Part shown: positions 22,440 to 33,497 of the stretch, piece after piece
Numbering within the stretch: position 1 is the first letter of the stretch
Layout: every line of letters begins with the position of its first letter
Origin: Diphasiastrum complanatum
Taxonomy: Eukaryota > Streptophyta > Lycopodiopsida > Lycopodiales > Lycopodiaceae
Direction of reading: 5' to 3'
DNA: 64,000 nucleotides
Assembly (NCBI GenBank): GCA_029204225.1
Contig: CM055102.1
Coordinates: 9,123,456 to 9,187,455 of the forward strand
Program-made: the position numbers and the translations under genes
The notes under the pieces: generated by a model
Told to the model about the DNA's origin: nothing
Seen by the model: only the letters and a program-made list of their open reading frames with translations
Databases searched by the model: none

Positions 22440-23640
22440 ATCGTCGTAGACGACCACCATTTACGACAATGTCTAGGAGTGTCTCGTCAAGTGTTTGTAA
22501 CTGGACTGCACCATTAGAAAATATTTTGTTAATAACGTATGGCCCTTCACTTATAAACTTTAACTTGTCGGGGTGCTTCTTTGATGTATAAAAAAGTACC
22601 TAGTCACCTAAATGTAGATCTTTATTGCGTAGGTGACGGTCATGCCAGGCTTTTTGGCGTCATTTGTTAACTAGTTGTGCGTGATAAGATATTAGTCTTG
22701 TCTCGCATAACTGGGCTAGCGTAAATAGCATGGTTTTGACTTGTTGTTCAATGGAAGCGTTTTCACAGAGATCTGTTCAAAAAGCCTCTGTAACTCATAG
22801 CAAAGGTACTAAGAATTCTACGGGCATTACCGCTTCTTGACCATATACTAAGTGGAAAGGGGTTATCCACCCAGTGACTTTCTTCGGGGTGGTGCGGTAA
22901 GCCTAGATAGCTGAGAAAAGTTTTGTTTCCCAATCAGAGCGACTGGTTTCAACTATCTTGGTTAGAATCTTACAGATCGTCTTGTTAGTTGATTCAGCCT
23001 GGCCATTACACCTAGGATAGTACGGTGTACTTTTTCTGTGAACGACAAGGTAATGGCGTAGGAGATTATCAATGACAGACAGCATTTAAAAAATACGTGC
23101 TGCGATCACTAGCAAGCTCCATGGGACAGCCAAAACGGGTAATAATGTTTTTGTAAAGAAAACGTGCAACTGTTTTTGAGTTGGCGTCCTTCGTTGCTCG
23201 GGCCTCTACCCACTTAGTGGTGTAATCTGTGGCTATGAGGATGTATCGAGCTTGGGTATGTTTCACTGCTGGACTGATGGGTCCAGCAAAGTCAATCCCC
23301 CACTTATGGAAGGCTTCGCCTTCTATAATAAGAGTCAATGGTGTGAAGTCTACTTTGGTATTTTGCTTTGCTCTTTGACAGACATCACATGCTTTAATGA
23401 CAGCAAACGTGTCTTTAAACAAAGATGGCCACCAAAATCCTGCGCAAAGGATAATCCTCGTTGTGGTTTCAGCAGAAAAGTGGCCACCTCCGATGCCCTC
23501 GTGAGCCTGGGATATTATCGGTCGTATCTCAGAATCAGAGGCACATTGTCGAATAATGTCGTCAACACCCCTTTTGTAAAGTTGTCCTGCAATTAACTGA
23601 AAGGGCGCTGTTTTTTTTAAAAAAATTCTTTTTTTTGTTG
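22440..23640 (-). pseudogene. Gypsy-5 integrase
   Basis: The zinc-binding domain (QLIAGQLYKRGVDDIIRQC, HEGIGGGHFS) runs from about 23620. The catalytic core has HKWGIDFAGPI with the first Asp at 23291-23293, FGCPMELASDRSTYF with the second Asp, and YPRCNGQAESTNK with the Glu, so the D-D-E triad is present. The core is split by a frameshift near 23080 and stops near 22900. The C-terminal GPY/F-type domain reads DKLKFISEGPYVI near 22565-22525 and ends with VNGGRLRRYYEELF at about 22430. Its role is insertion of the cDNA; as it stands it is not translatable in one frame. Confidence 0.88.
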
Positions 23641-23659
23641 TACACAGGCGTTCTTTTAG

Positions 23660-25309
23660 TCAGCCTGTTGTGAGGAACTGAGTGACCTCCTCAGCCCATA
23701 GGGGTGTGGCATCGATTTGAAAAAGGCATGCATCAGGAAGATCATCGTTGACTGGTGCAGTTGCTTTTTCAGCACTTGGTAGTCTGGAAAGGTGATCTGC
23801 CATGAAATGTTGGGACCCTTTCCAAATGACTATATGGAAATTAAATTCCTCCAAAACTAGTAGCCATCGAGCTATTCGTCCCGCCTTACAAGAGTTATTA
23901 ACGATATATAGGAGTGCTTGATGGTTTGTGTAGAAAGCAAAGGTCTGGCCTAATAAATAATGTCGTCGTTGTTGTACCGCATAGACCATTGCCAATGCTT
24001 CTCTCTCGGTAGTGGTAACGGTTTACTTCAGCAGGCACCAGTTGTCTGCTTAAGAAATGTATGGGAAAGTCCTTGCCATACTCGCCTGGTTGTGCAAAGA
24101 AGACCCCCAATGGCATACTTACTTGCATCAGTATGCACATGGAATTTTGTCGTGTAATCCGGCGAGCGGAGTATGGGAGCCGTTGTGAGTGTTGTCTTCA
24201 ACTCCTCAAAGGCCTTAATTCATTCTTTGGTCCAGCGAGGATCTACCACAACTAAATAAATGAGACGTGCCTTGTCGGCATAGTCGATTATAAAGATGCG
24301 ATAGTAGTTGGTATGACCGAGGAAGACATATACTTCCTTCACTGTGGCAAGTAGGGGCATGTCCACGATAACCTTGATTTTTGATGGGTCAGTAGAAATA
24401 CCGTCCTTTGATATCATATGCCCGAGTACAACCCCGTGGGTGACCCATATTTGGCATTTATCAGGGTTTAGTGAGATGCTGAACCTACAATAGCGAATGA
24501 AGATTTTCTCCAAGGCGTCTGGGTGCGTAGCAGCAGAAGAATGTACAACTAGATCGTCGAGATAAATCTCCATGACCCGATGTAACAGATCTTGAAAGGC
24601 CAGTTGCATGACCCGTTGGAATGTTGAAGGGGCGTTACATAAGTCAAAAGGCATAATGTTATAAGCGTAAATGCCGCTCTTTGTGGCAAAAGCCGTTTTA
24701 TATTTATCTTCAGGGGCTATTTGAACAAGGAAATAGACGTTGAACCCATCCAAGAAGCTGAAAGCTTCAGCTCCTGCCATTTCCTCTAATATTTGGGTTG
24801 TTAGGGGGCAAAGGAAAATGGTCTTTCTTTGTAACCGCATTAAGGTTCTTGAGGTCAATACAGATACGAAGCTTGCCATTTTTCTTGGGTACAACCACAA
24901 TGGGTGATACCCAATCAGTATGTTGGACTTCATAAATGAAGCCAACATCCAGCAATTTCTTAATATCTTCGTCGATCCTCTCACGATAGACTGGATTACT
25001 GCGGTAAGGTTTAGCTCTAACGGGCTTAGCATTGTCTTCTAGAGAAATCCGATGTACTACTATTTCAGGGGGGATTCCTTTCATCTCGGTATAATTCCAT
25101 GCAAATACATCCTGGTATTTGCATAATAAAGTCTCTAGATCAGACAGTTGGGTTGATGACAAATGTGTACCAACATGAACTATTTGATCTATGTCCTCGT
25201 CAGGATCTTTAAGGTTTAGTGGAATTGTCTTAGCGAGTCCTTCAAAGGAATTGGAACTTGGTGTAGGTTCCCGATGTGGCTGCGGTAACTGGATAACAAC
25301 GTCATCCAA
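23660..25309 (-). pseudogene. Gypsy-5 reverse transcriptase-RNase H
   Basis: The lead-in TEMKGIPPEIVVHRISL and RT fingers WVSPIVVVPKKNGKLRICID lie in the frame 25309-24767. A frameshift moves the palm to the frame 25032-24220: FLDGFNVYFLVQIAPEDK, CNAPSTFQRVMQLAF and an intact YLDD box, then CQIWVTHGVVLGHMIS and VYVFLGHTNYYR. A stop follows WTKE. RNase H is split over 24216-23660 with HTDASKY, frameshifts, then AMVYAVQQRRHYLLGQ and FYTNHQALLYI; Asn stands where Asp is usual in the last motif. It ends in DHLSRLPS and the integrase lead NDDLPDACLFQ. Confidence 0.88.
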
Positions 25310-25458
25310 TGTAAAGTCTTCGAACTTCTATGGAAGATCGAAAGGTGGGTCCACAAAATGTTCTGGGACTTTAGGAATCATTTGAGGTGATTCTTTATCA
25401 AATGTGGAAGTTTGTCGAAGTGTTTGTTGTTTGTCCCCTCTGACAAGGGCTTGATTGG

Positions 25459-26247
25459 CTATTTAAGCTTTGCACGCATCTGTTTTTGTCGCTCGGTTAA
25501 TTTTGTAGCAATAATGGTATTTCTTTGTAATCGAGGTTTTTGTGGTTTTTGAATGGGTGGTGTTGTGGCCTCACTTACCATATCATCATCGATTGTATCC
25601 CAGACTTCATCGAGATACACGTCCCAAGTATATACTTTGGTTTTGGGCCTATATGCTTGTGTGTTTGGTACTTTGGATGTGAGTTGGACATGAGCCAACG
25701 GTCCTGGTGACTTGAACTCCTTAGGAATGACTTTGGACGGATAACGTTGAGCATCTAGATAGAGGAGTACATGATCATCCGTCATTTCGACATCCTCTAT
25801 AGAAAGAATACCTTCTTCCAAAACATGGGCCGTAGAGACACTAGGTTCTCTTGGGCACCAGGCTATAGGAATGGGGTCTATCATCATGAGGGGAATGATG
25901 GGTGTGTTGATGTCCGTAGAAGATGAAAGAATATCCACATCTTCTGCAGCCGTTTCGATATGACATTGATTTGAATCTGCACAGTCCACGATAGCTAGTG
26001 CATGACCCCAATTGATTATGTCTGTGGTTCGTGTATAGTGTCCTTTTGGTTGGATCAGGACACTATCTGATTTGTCATATGTTGTAGATGACCAATCATC
26101 GTATATCGGGCTTGACATGGCCATTTGAGTCAACCGTGACTCGTTTATCATGGTTGCCAAAGGTAATTTTGTTGTTCTTCCAGTCTTGGACGACACCTGC
26201 CATCTGGAGCCAGGGTGTACCAAGAAGGAGTTTATACGTATTGGCAT
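25459..26247 (-). pseudogene. Gypsy-5 protease-RT linker
   Basis: An open frame of 262 codons overlapping the end of the protease frame. TTDIINWGHALAIVD marks it as the linker also present in Gypsy-2, -4 and -7. The remainder is hydrophilic with an acidic patch (EVWDTIDDDMV) and a basic end (KLTERQKQMRAKLK). The function of this linker is not known to me. Confidence 0.7.
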
Positions 26248-27412
26248 CTTCTAGTAAGTCTAAGATGACACAATTGATGATAAACTTGACACCTACTATT
26301 CGAACTTTTATATTTGATAAATGACCAGCAAAATCGGTAACTCGTTGATCAGCCATACAAAGTTTATATCGTGGTTGATCGAGGGTATTGAAGCCCCATG
26401 ACTTTGCCAATGACAAAGCCATTCTATTGACGTCTGATCCGCTATCGAGGATAGCAGATACTGCGGGATAATCTTTATAGGACAAGGGTAGTGTGATGCT
26501 ATTCCCCTTAGCAACACCCATATTCATCAGATTCATAGGAATTTGAGGAATTTCAGGAATTGCTTCTGGTTTTCGCTGTTCATCAGGAATAGGAGGCAGT
26601 TGAAAACTACGATGGATATAACGTTGAAGTCCAGTGAAGGATTTGATAGCACTATGGAATGGCATGGTGACTTGAGCTTGCAGGAGGTCAGAAAATACTT
26701 CAAGTCCCTGGAGGGATTGCTCCTTTTTGGGGATATGAGCTGATAACGGACTGTTCGTATGTTTTTCCTCTCGCAAAAATTCATCTCGAAATTCGTTGTA
26801 TTGTCTTTGTTCCACTTTTGGGTCTGGGTAATCTTTTGGTGTTGTGGAGGCCGTCAAATGGCTTCCATGTGGGTCAGTTGATTGTCCATGGTTTTGCTGC
26901 TGTTCGTGTTGTTGGCGTTGTGCTCTAGTAAGAACTCTAACAGGTTCGGATGTGATATGACGTGCTGGAAGAATCCTGTTAGGTTGTTTAGGATAGTCTT
27001 TGAAGCTGTGTTTGCGAACACAGTCGGGACATTCTGCATGGTATTGATTTTTAACTTTACAGTCAGCCATGAAATGTCCTGTTTCGCCACAGATAAAGCA
27101 GCGGTTGCTCATAGGTCCGGTGGTGATAGCGTAACCATCTTGGATGGCTAGCTGAGTTGGGTTGTCTTGTGGTGTGGAATACTCAACTTGTTTGCACGAG
27201 CATGAGTTGTCGGTTTGATATTGGTGATTGATAGATGATGGAATTGACGTATCAGGATGATATGATTGATCGTAGGAGTTTTCTACCAGGTGTGTGTGTG
27301 CAGACTCTCGAGGATGTCTATTTTTTTGTGCTCCTAGATCCTGTTGTCCTTGTGGTGGTGGTCCTAAGAGTGTCAGCTGTTGTTGAGATTGATGTCTAGG
27401 TGGTCTGGGCAA
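26096..27412 (-). CDS. Gypsy-5 gag C-terminus and aspartic protease (438 codons open)
   Basis: The longest clean gypsy frame in the window. A Gln-rich start is followed by an intact zinc knuckle CFICGETGHFMADC (about 27100-27060) and a second one with Tyr for its last Cys (CPDCVRKHSFKDYP). The protease has AVSAILDSGSDVNRMALSLA (catalytic DSG), the flap region, and the closing TYKLLLGTPWLQMAG. The product would bind RNA and process the polyprotein. It lacks the gag N-terminus, which lies upstream in other frames, so it is part of a broken gag-pol rather than a complete gene. Confidence 0.8.
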   Translation of the reverse strand: MPRPPRHQSQQQLTLLGPPPQGQQDLGAQKNRHPRESAHTHLVENSYDQSYHPDTSIPSSINHQYQTDNSCSCKQVEYSTPQDNPTQLAIQDGYAITTGPMSNRCFICGETGHFMADCKVKNQYHAECPDCVRKHSFKDYPKQPNRILPARHITSEPVRVLTRAQRQQHEQQQNHGQSTDPHGSHLTASTTPKDYPDPKVEQRQYNEFRDEFLREEKHTNSPLSAHIPKKEQSLQGLEVFSDLLQAQVTMPFHSAIKSFTGLQRYIHRSFQLPPIPDEQRKPEAIPEIPQIPMNLMNMGVAKGNSITLPLSYKDYPAVSAILDSGSDVNRMALSLAKSWGFNTLDQPRYKLCMADQRVTDFAGHLSNIKVRIVGVKFIINCVILDLLEDANTYKLLLGTPWLQMAGVVQDWKNNKITFGNHDKRVTVDSNGHVKPDIR

Positions 27413-27463
27413 CTCTTGTATATGGATCTAGTTGTTTCGTGGTGGATAGGGCGTGTGTTGTTG

Positions 27464-28685
27464 CTATGAAACAAATGGTTGTCGAGGAGGTTGATAATGT
27501 CCTCCTGACTGGTTGTGAGGCTGATTCCTTGGGTTATAATAGCAATAAAGGGAGGTATGCCCCATAAAGTCACGGATCTCACATTTGATTAAGGAGGTAT
27601 CTAGGACCGGTTGGTATGAAGGGTACTCATTGCCAGTGTGTGTACCTCGGCAGTGAGGGCACCACATGTTCTCTCGTCTATGATGGATTTGGCCAGTGGG
27701 TAACTAACATGGCATCAAACTTTGGATAGACTTAAGAGTGTTTTAAAACTCTTTGGTGAGTTTCTCCATCTGTTGTTGGTATTGCTGATTAAGCAACTCC
27801 ATTTGTGTTTTCCATAACTGTTCTTGTGTGTCATCATTTGGTCGAGCTTCTTGGACAGCACAATGTGCTCTCCATTCTCGTGGTTCCTCAACATCTGAGC
27901 CCTCGTCTCCTTCTCGAATGGAAGCAGACATGGCTTGTTTCAATGATGTATATTCATCATTGGAAAGAAGTTTACATCTGATCCATCGGGGAAGTCCAAC
28001 GAGAAACCAAATGATGAGCAGGGACTCGGTAGGTTGCTCTTGTACCTGACTTTTTAATCGTTTAAATCATTCGATATAGTCATGTACTTTTTCATTTTTT
28101 GTCATTTTGATATAGCTTAGTTTGACAAAGGACTTTCTATCAAGCAAAAAGGCTTGAACCGTTTGATAAATGCCTCTTTCAAGAGTAATCAATCACGTTA
28201 TCTTCACGATCAAGGTTAAAAAACCACTCTTGTGCGCGATCGATCATGGTCATCGAGAAGAGCTGTACCATGGCCTCTGATGCTGTCTTGTCATAGATGT
28301 CACAGGCGTTCTCAAAGACTTGGAGAAATCGCTGAGGATCAGTGTTACCATCGTACTTAGGTAAGTCTAGCTTTGGGGTCCTTTTTTCCGTACGTTGAAC
28401 ATTATTTGCGAAAGCTCCGTTTAAGTGAGCTCGTGCATGGGATGATTCGGCAGCATGGAATTGTGGTCGTTCGTATAGAGCTTCATAACACGTAGGTTCC
28501 CATCTATCAAATGGGTCTGTGGATGGCTCTTGGACTTGGGGGTTCATCCTGGAATACCTGTTAAATCGAGCTTGTTCGGTAGATGGGGAGACCATCTCGG
28601 GTGGATAGTCCTCTGTAGTATTTGGATCGTTAGGGCGATCCATGACAGCTCGTAGAGTGTCATAGGATGGTGGAAATAAACTCAT
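27464..28685 (-). pseudogene. Gypsy-5 gag N-terminal and central parts
   Basis: ATG 28685 opens MSLFPPSYDTLRAVMDRPND; the retrotransposon gag core appears as LDLPKYDGNTDPQRFLQVFE and MVQLFSMTMIDRAQEWFFN near 28390-28220. After stops the frame resumes at 27943 with an acidic segment and a coiled-coil-like Gln-rich stretch (LLNQQYQQQMEKLTKEF), then at 27667 with a Cys/His-bearing piece WCPHCRGTHTGNEYPS. Gag would form the particle. At least three breaks are present. Confidence 0.82.
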
Positions 28686-28839
28686 GCACTCTGGGTACGG
28701 TGGATATGGTTGTCATAATGCGAGTGTTGTGGTCTGTTACAGGTTGATTTCAGTTTGGGATGATCGATGGAGGTCGTTGAAGGCCGTAAATTGTAATATT
28801 GCGGTCTACTGCGGTTTGTGATGGTCAAGTACGGATGGG

Positions 28840-29350
28840 CATCGGTCGAAACTTGAGTGAGGTTCCGGCTCCGGTTGAGATTAGAAGTAGGTCGTCGGTT
28901 GAGAGGGAACTGTGTTCTCTGGTTGAGATTCAAGAGCAGTGTTCCGTTTGAGATTGAGCAGCGTGCTCCGATTGAGATTTGAGAAGAGTGCTCCGGTCGA
29001 GATCTGAATAGAGTGTTCCGGTCGAGATCTGAGGAGAGTTCTTTGGTTGAGATGTGAGCGAAATGCTTCTGTCGAGAGCTGACAAAAGTGCTACGGTCGA
29101 GATCTGAACAGAGTGCTTCGGTCAAGATTAGACTAAAACACTCCGGTTGAGATGTGATGGCAGTGCTCGGGTCGAGTGTTTTACTGAGCACTCCGGTTGG
29201 GAATTGATGGCAGTGCTCCGGTCGAGTTTTTACGGAGCACTCCGGTTGAGATGCGAGTGAAATGCTCCGGTTGAGAATTGATGGCAGTGCTCCGGTCAAG
29301 TTTTTATTGAGCACTTCGGTTGAGATGCGAGCGAAATGCTCCGGTTGAGA
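28840..29350. repeat. 25-bp minisatellite at the 5' end of Gypsy-5
   Basis: About 20 diverged units with the core GGTCGAGATCTGA or GGTTGAGATGTGA plus CAGTGCTCC, the same family as the array at 21430-22040. It lies between gag and the partial 5' LTR and directly abuts the LTR at 29354. Confidence 0.9.
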
Positions 29351-29353
29351 ATT

Positions 29354-29563
29354 GACTATTCAAGGAAATGTTACTAGCTCCTACATGGTCATTTCTTTTT
29401 TGGGATACACCATGTAGGCTCACATAGTTAATCACTATCTTCCTAGCTAGTATTTCCTCGGCTCTCAGCTTCTTCTGCTCTCTTCCTTCTGAGACCTCCT
29501 CGGTCATGTGTGAGAGATAACTTCTGTCTTCAGCTTGGCTCGGTACTAGAGAATCGGCTAACA
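29354..29563 (-). repeat. Gypsy-5 partial 5' LTR (210 bp)
   Basis: Matches the first 222 bp of the 3' LTR at 18453-18674, beginning TGTTAGCCGATTC on the minus strand. The remaining 630 bp or so of the LTR, including the promoter and any primer-binding site, are missing and the 25-bp repeat array starts at the break. Confidence 0.85.
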
Positions 29564-30520
29564 GCTTCATAAGGACACAGAAAATTATATTCAGACATGT
29601 GTGTTTGCCAACGAGCACGACGGCCTACTAGATAGAACTATGAATCCTTACATCTGGTTTTATCTCAAGTATCATTTGAAAAATGGAGACTAGATTATGT
29701 TGGTCCTATTCATCCTACCGCACGAGGATCTCATGCTCGATACATTATTGTATGATTATATGACCAAGTGGGTTGAAGCCAAAGCTATCAAAGTTGCTGA
29801 TGCGCAATCTACGGCCAAGTTCCTCTATGAAAATATTATTATTAGATTTGGATGTCCGATCGAGATTGTCAGTGATCGAGGTACACACTTTGTTAATCAA
29901 ACGATAAAGTATTTATTGGAAGTTTTTTTTGTTATACACAGATTTAGTACTCCTTATTATCCCAGAGGGAATGGCCAATAAGATTCTCTGCACTACTATG
30001 ACAAAAACAGTTGAAGCGAGTCGATCTAATTGGGAACATAAACTGCATGTAGCATTATGGACATTCAGAATCGTATACAAATATAGTACAAATTAAACTG
30101 GTTTATGGTCAGGATGTTGTCAGGTCGATTGAATTTTTAATACCATCTTTACGCATAGCAACAACAGAACTGTTAAATGATAATAAGTCTTTACAACTAC
30201 GTCATGAAGCATTGCACAAATGTTGTGAAACAAGATTGATGGCAGTTCATGTGTTAGCAGCAGAGAAAGCCCGCCGTTAGGCATGGCACGATCGTCGATT
30301 ACACAAAAAGGATCTGAAAGTGGGAGATGTCGCACTGATGTACAAAACCAAGCTGATCAAGGAAAAATTGAAGTTTATTGGTGAAGGCCCGTATAAAGTG
30401 AAGGAAATCCTAAACTATGGAGCAGTGATTCTTGAGCACTTGGATGGAAAACGGTTTGATACTCTTGTGAATGGCAACCGATTACGCAAGTTTTCGCAGC
30501 CTGCTCTACCAGTCCAATAA
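29564..30520 (+). pseudogene. Gypsy-4 integrase, right of the insertion
   Basis: Continues the integrase interrupted at 17820. WRLDYVGPIHP (first Asp) lies near 29688-29720; a frameshift near 29752 leads into YMTKWVEAKAI and RFGCPIEIVSDRGTHFVNQ (second Asp, about 29873-29875). In PYYPRGNGQ the following residues, including the catalytic Glu, are deleted (stop at 29980). The C-terminal domain is clear: LKVGDVALMYKTKLIKEKLK and GEGPYKVKEILNYGAV, ending VNGNRLRKFSQPALPVQ and a stop at 30520. Confidence 0.88.
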
Positions 30521-31332
30521 GCATGATCCAAATGATTTTTATTTTCATTTGTTTTCACTACTTAATTGTTAATTTTGTTTGGAAAAGACAGTAAAAAAGA
30601 TGAGGGAAAGACTGATGAGCAAAAGTCAGAAAAGTCATCAGAGTGGAAAAAGAGAAAGGACAATATTTTCAAAAGATAATTTTTGATGGAAAATGACTTA
30701 TAAAATCACTGTTTCGGTCATATGTTGCCCATACAGTATTGGAAACTTTCGTTGAACTTTTAGATTATACATCCACTTCAGATATATCTATACTGACTTG
30801 GGCAAAGGTTCTTTTCCAGAAAAAGTACCTGTTTTTTAGTTAGGCAAATGATCAACAATATGCTATTTTGGGAACCTTCGCCGAGCACATTACTCTCCTT
30901 AGAAACCTTCGTTGACATGGTAGATGGTCTTAAAATATCAAAATTAGGTTGGCTATAGGTTCATATCTTGAAAAGTTGCATTTATGACAGTACTTGGGTG
31001 AAGAACCCTCTTGGGCGAAGGTTCATCCTTCGTCAGCCCTAACAAACGTTCGTCGAATAGCTTCAGCATCTCAAAAACCTTCGCCGAGTTTTTAATAGCC
31101 TAATTTCACAATATTGAGCAGGCCTGCAAATTTTTGTTCAAAACTGATCAGCCAAACTAGTATTAAGTGTAATGGACCCTCCAAATTCACCTATAAGTTG
31201 GTTGAATTCGATTCATTTCTCACTTGTGCTAGCGAAGCTCTTGCCAATTTTTCTAGCAACCAAAGCCTTCAAAACTTTCTATACTATTTTTTGATATACA
31301 CTCGTGCCTATTACTTTCCATTTTTGTTCATC
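30521..31332 (+). other. Spacer after the Gypsy-4 integrase
   Basis: Non-coding. From 30740 to 31110 there are scattered copies of a short motif close to ACCTTCGCCGAG (for example near 30889 and 31077). It occupies the place of the 25-bp array in Gypsy-5. Confidence 0.6.
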
Positions 31333-31879
31333 ATGTCTTCCACAGATACGTCTCAGTCGCCGCGTTACACTATCCATCGTGATGTCCCATCTACAACGGA
31401 CATCATGATCCTTCCTAGCACAAGCATGGTCACTCAGTAAATGATCCTTACTGAGCCTCTGCTTACTGCAATGGTTATTCATGAGAGAGCCTTCTCAGAG
31501 AGAATAATCATGGATCTTATCACTCTTTCCTTCAGTACTTGGAAGGAGGAGAAATCCAAGTTTTATATTACTTTCCAGAGAGCCACACACAAGGTGCGCA
31601 TGACTAAGGCCGCCCTTGTTGCCATAGGGATAGCATCTGGTACCCAAGCCTCACCAGAATAAGCAAGCCAAACAGGCTATTAAGCCTTATATTGACATTA
31701 CAAATGATTTGCACTGGACTAATGATGGCTACTTTCTAGAAGCCATTACTGATCCTGCCATACACGCCGCTGCTCAGCTCCTTAGCAATTTTCTGATGGT
31801 TGGCAACCTCAAGAAAGACCGAATTACTTCCCAAATTTTGCATAGGATAGTTGAGTCTTATGTCAAGATAGCCAAGGCG
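31333..31879 (+). pseudogene. Gypsy-4 accessory reading frame fragment (unknown function)
   Basis: Opens MSSTDTSQSPRYTIH at 31333. A stop at 31438 is followed by an open frame to about 31660, then a frameshift into 31709-31879. There DLHWTNDGYFLEAITDPAIH corresponds to the Gypsy-5 block TKWKNKDGYRLEAINNKQLQ. It follows the integrase as in Gypsy-5 and also begins with Met-Ser-Ser. It ends abruptly at about 31879, where a copia integrase-end sequence is joined. Function unknown. Confidence 0.6.
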
Positions 31880-32845
31880 CCTACTAACAAAGTGATTGTT
31901 GGTAGAGATGTCATTTTTTATGAGGGGAACATTCCAAAGGTGTCTTCAAGCATGATTGACGGTAGAGTGGATGGATCTGACATTCTTGATGTTGATGAGA
32001 AGGATCTTACTTTGGATGGTGGTGATGATGGACCTTCATCAAGTCAAAAGCCAAGGAGAACATCAAGAGAAAGACAAGTACCTTCAAGGCTCACATATGA
32101 TCAAAAGGGTAAGCAAGTAGTTTCTGGAGATTATGTTGCTTTCCTAGCTTCTTTGGATGAGCCTACAAGCGTAGATCAAGCAAGGAAAGAAGAGGAGTGG
32201 ATCCAAGCAATGGATCTCGAGTATCAAGCTCTTATGAAGAATGGAACATCTTTTGGAGGATCTTCTTGTGTACATGGAGCTATGCAAGTGGATGGATGTT
32301 ATCTTGCTGCAAAATCAAGTATTGGATTTGGAAAACAAAGTTTTTTCAAAGACTTTGATGTCAAGTTGAAGATCAAGAGGGTGATCTCAAAGCGCTTCAA
32401 CTAGTCAAAAGAGAAGTTGGCAATTTGGAGCTAGTCAAGAGCATCAAAGGAGAGGTAATTGGCAAAGGTGTTATGGATCTGTTTTTGTAGCATATTGAAG
32501 ACTCAAGTAAGGTCAAAGGAGCAGCAAGGAAGTGTTTTTCAAGTTTACTTTACTTGATCTTCACTTGCTCGAATTTTTCAGAGAGCCCAATCATCTTTTG
32601 TGACAATCAATCAGCCCAAAGAATGGCATCCAATCCTATCTTTCATGCTAGGAGCAAGCTTATTGAGATACAATATCATTTTGTGAGGGAGCGAGTCATT
32701 GCAAAGGAGGTGGAGCAACATGTGTCTTCAAGGGAATGTGTAGCTGATATCTTTACCAAAGCATTGGGAAAAGACTTGTTCATGAAGCATAGGACTTCAC
32801 TTGGAGTATTATCAAAGTCTATGCCAAAACTAGTTGAAGAGGGAG
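31880..32845 (+). pseudogene. Copia-3 integrase end, foreign segment and RNase H
   Basis: Joins in at TNKVIVGRDVIF and follows Copia-6 closely through EEWIQAMDLEYQALMKNGTS. From here RT is absent, as in Copia-6, and the same foreign segment (SSCVHGAMQVDGCYLAAKSS) follows; it is interrupted by stops from 32402. At about 32560 it joins the copia RNase H (FSESPIIFCDNQSAQRMASN, ECVADIFTKALGKDLFMKHR) with a deletion relative to Copia-6. The purine tract GAAGAGGGAG at 32836-32845 lies just before the LTR. Confidence 0.85.
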
Positions 32846-33497
32846 TGTGAAAGATTCAACTAGTTTCATCACATTTTGCAATATTTTCATATTTGGCATA
32901 TTCAAGCCAAATCTTGTTTTAGAGTTAGAGGTTGACTTTTCAAAGTTCATTAGTCTAAATTTCATTTGAATAAAGACTTTTTGAAAGTGTGGGAAAGATA
33001 GAATGCGAGTTTGAGTAGATTCAATTTGAATAAGTTGGGTACATTGAATCTAGACCTAAAATTAGTAGAGTTAGCATTTTGGTGGGAAAGCCAAGTGGCC
33101 AAATAGGGTTTGGACCTGTTATAAAAGGATTTAACTCATGGAGAGAGTGATCTTCTCTCTCTTCTCTATTTCATTTCATGCTTATACATGGTTCTCTTGG
33201 GTTCTACTATCCATTGGTGCACTATCTTGGTGATTGCTTGCAATTCTATGTGTAGAATGATCTATATTTGTCATTTTTGGATCCACACGTGTGAAATACA
33301 GTAGCTTGCTAGTTTTGTACGGAAAGCAATAGTACATAATCATTTCATTCAAGTTCGATCAAGTTCTATTAGTTTTTGCATCTCAAATTGTGTGTAGATG
33401 TTGATTTTTCTACATTGGTGAGATTGGTAGTGTATTTCTCTTTCTAACCAAAGATCATTCAAGTAGATTGGATCTTAAGGATCTGAAATCTTTCACA
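32846..33497 (+). repeat. Copia-3 3' LTR (652 bp)
   Basis: Starts TGTGAAAGATTC after a polypurine tract and ends AATCTTTCACA. It matches the inverse of the Copia-6 LTRs along its length. A TATAAAAG box lies at 33120-33127. The copia sequence immediately after it, on the other strand, is its flanking DNA. Confidence 0.9.

Larger units (their letters stand above)
17821..29563 (-). mobile_element. Gypsy-5: 11.7 kb Ty3/gypsy element with accessory ORF region, inserted in Gypsy-4
   Basis: On the minus strand the order is: partial 5' LTR, 25-bp repeat array, gag, protease, RT, RNase H, integrase, second 25-bp repeat array, accessory reading frames, PPT-like run, 3' LTR. In plus-strand view it starts TGTTCACTAT at 17821 and ends CTAACA at 29563. 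The flanks are ACTTC (17816-17820) and GCTTC (29564-29568), a near-perfect 5-bp duplication. The host integrase reading resumes directly at 29564. No chromodomain was seen after the integrase GPY motif; the extra ORFs after integrase suggest an Athila/Tat-like non-chromovirus, an inference. Confidence 0.88.

Noticed and set aside
30100-30340. Minus-strand 71-codon frame
   Set aside because: It is antisense to the well-supported Gypsy-4 integrase C-terminal region.
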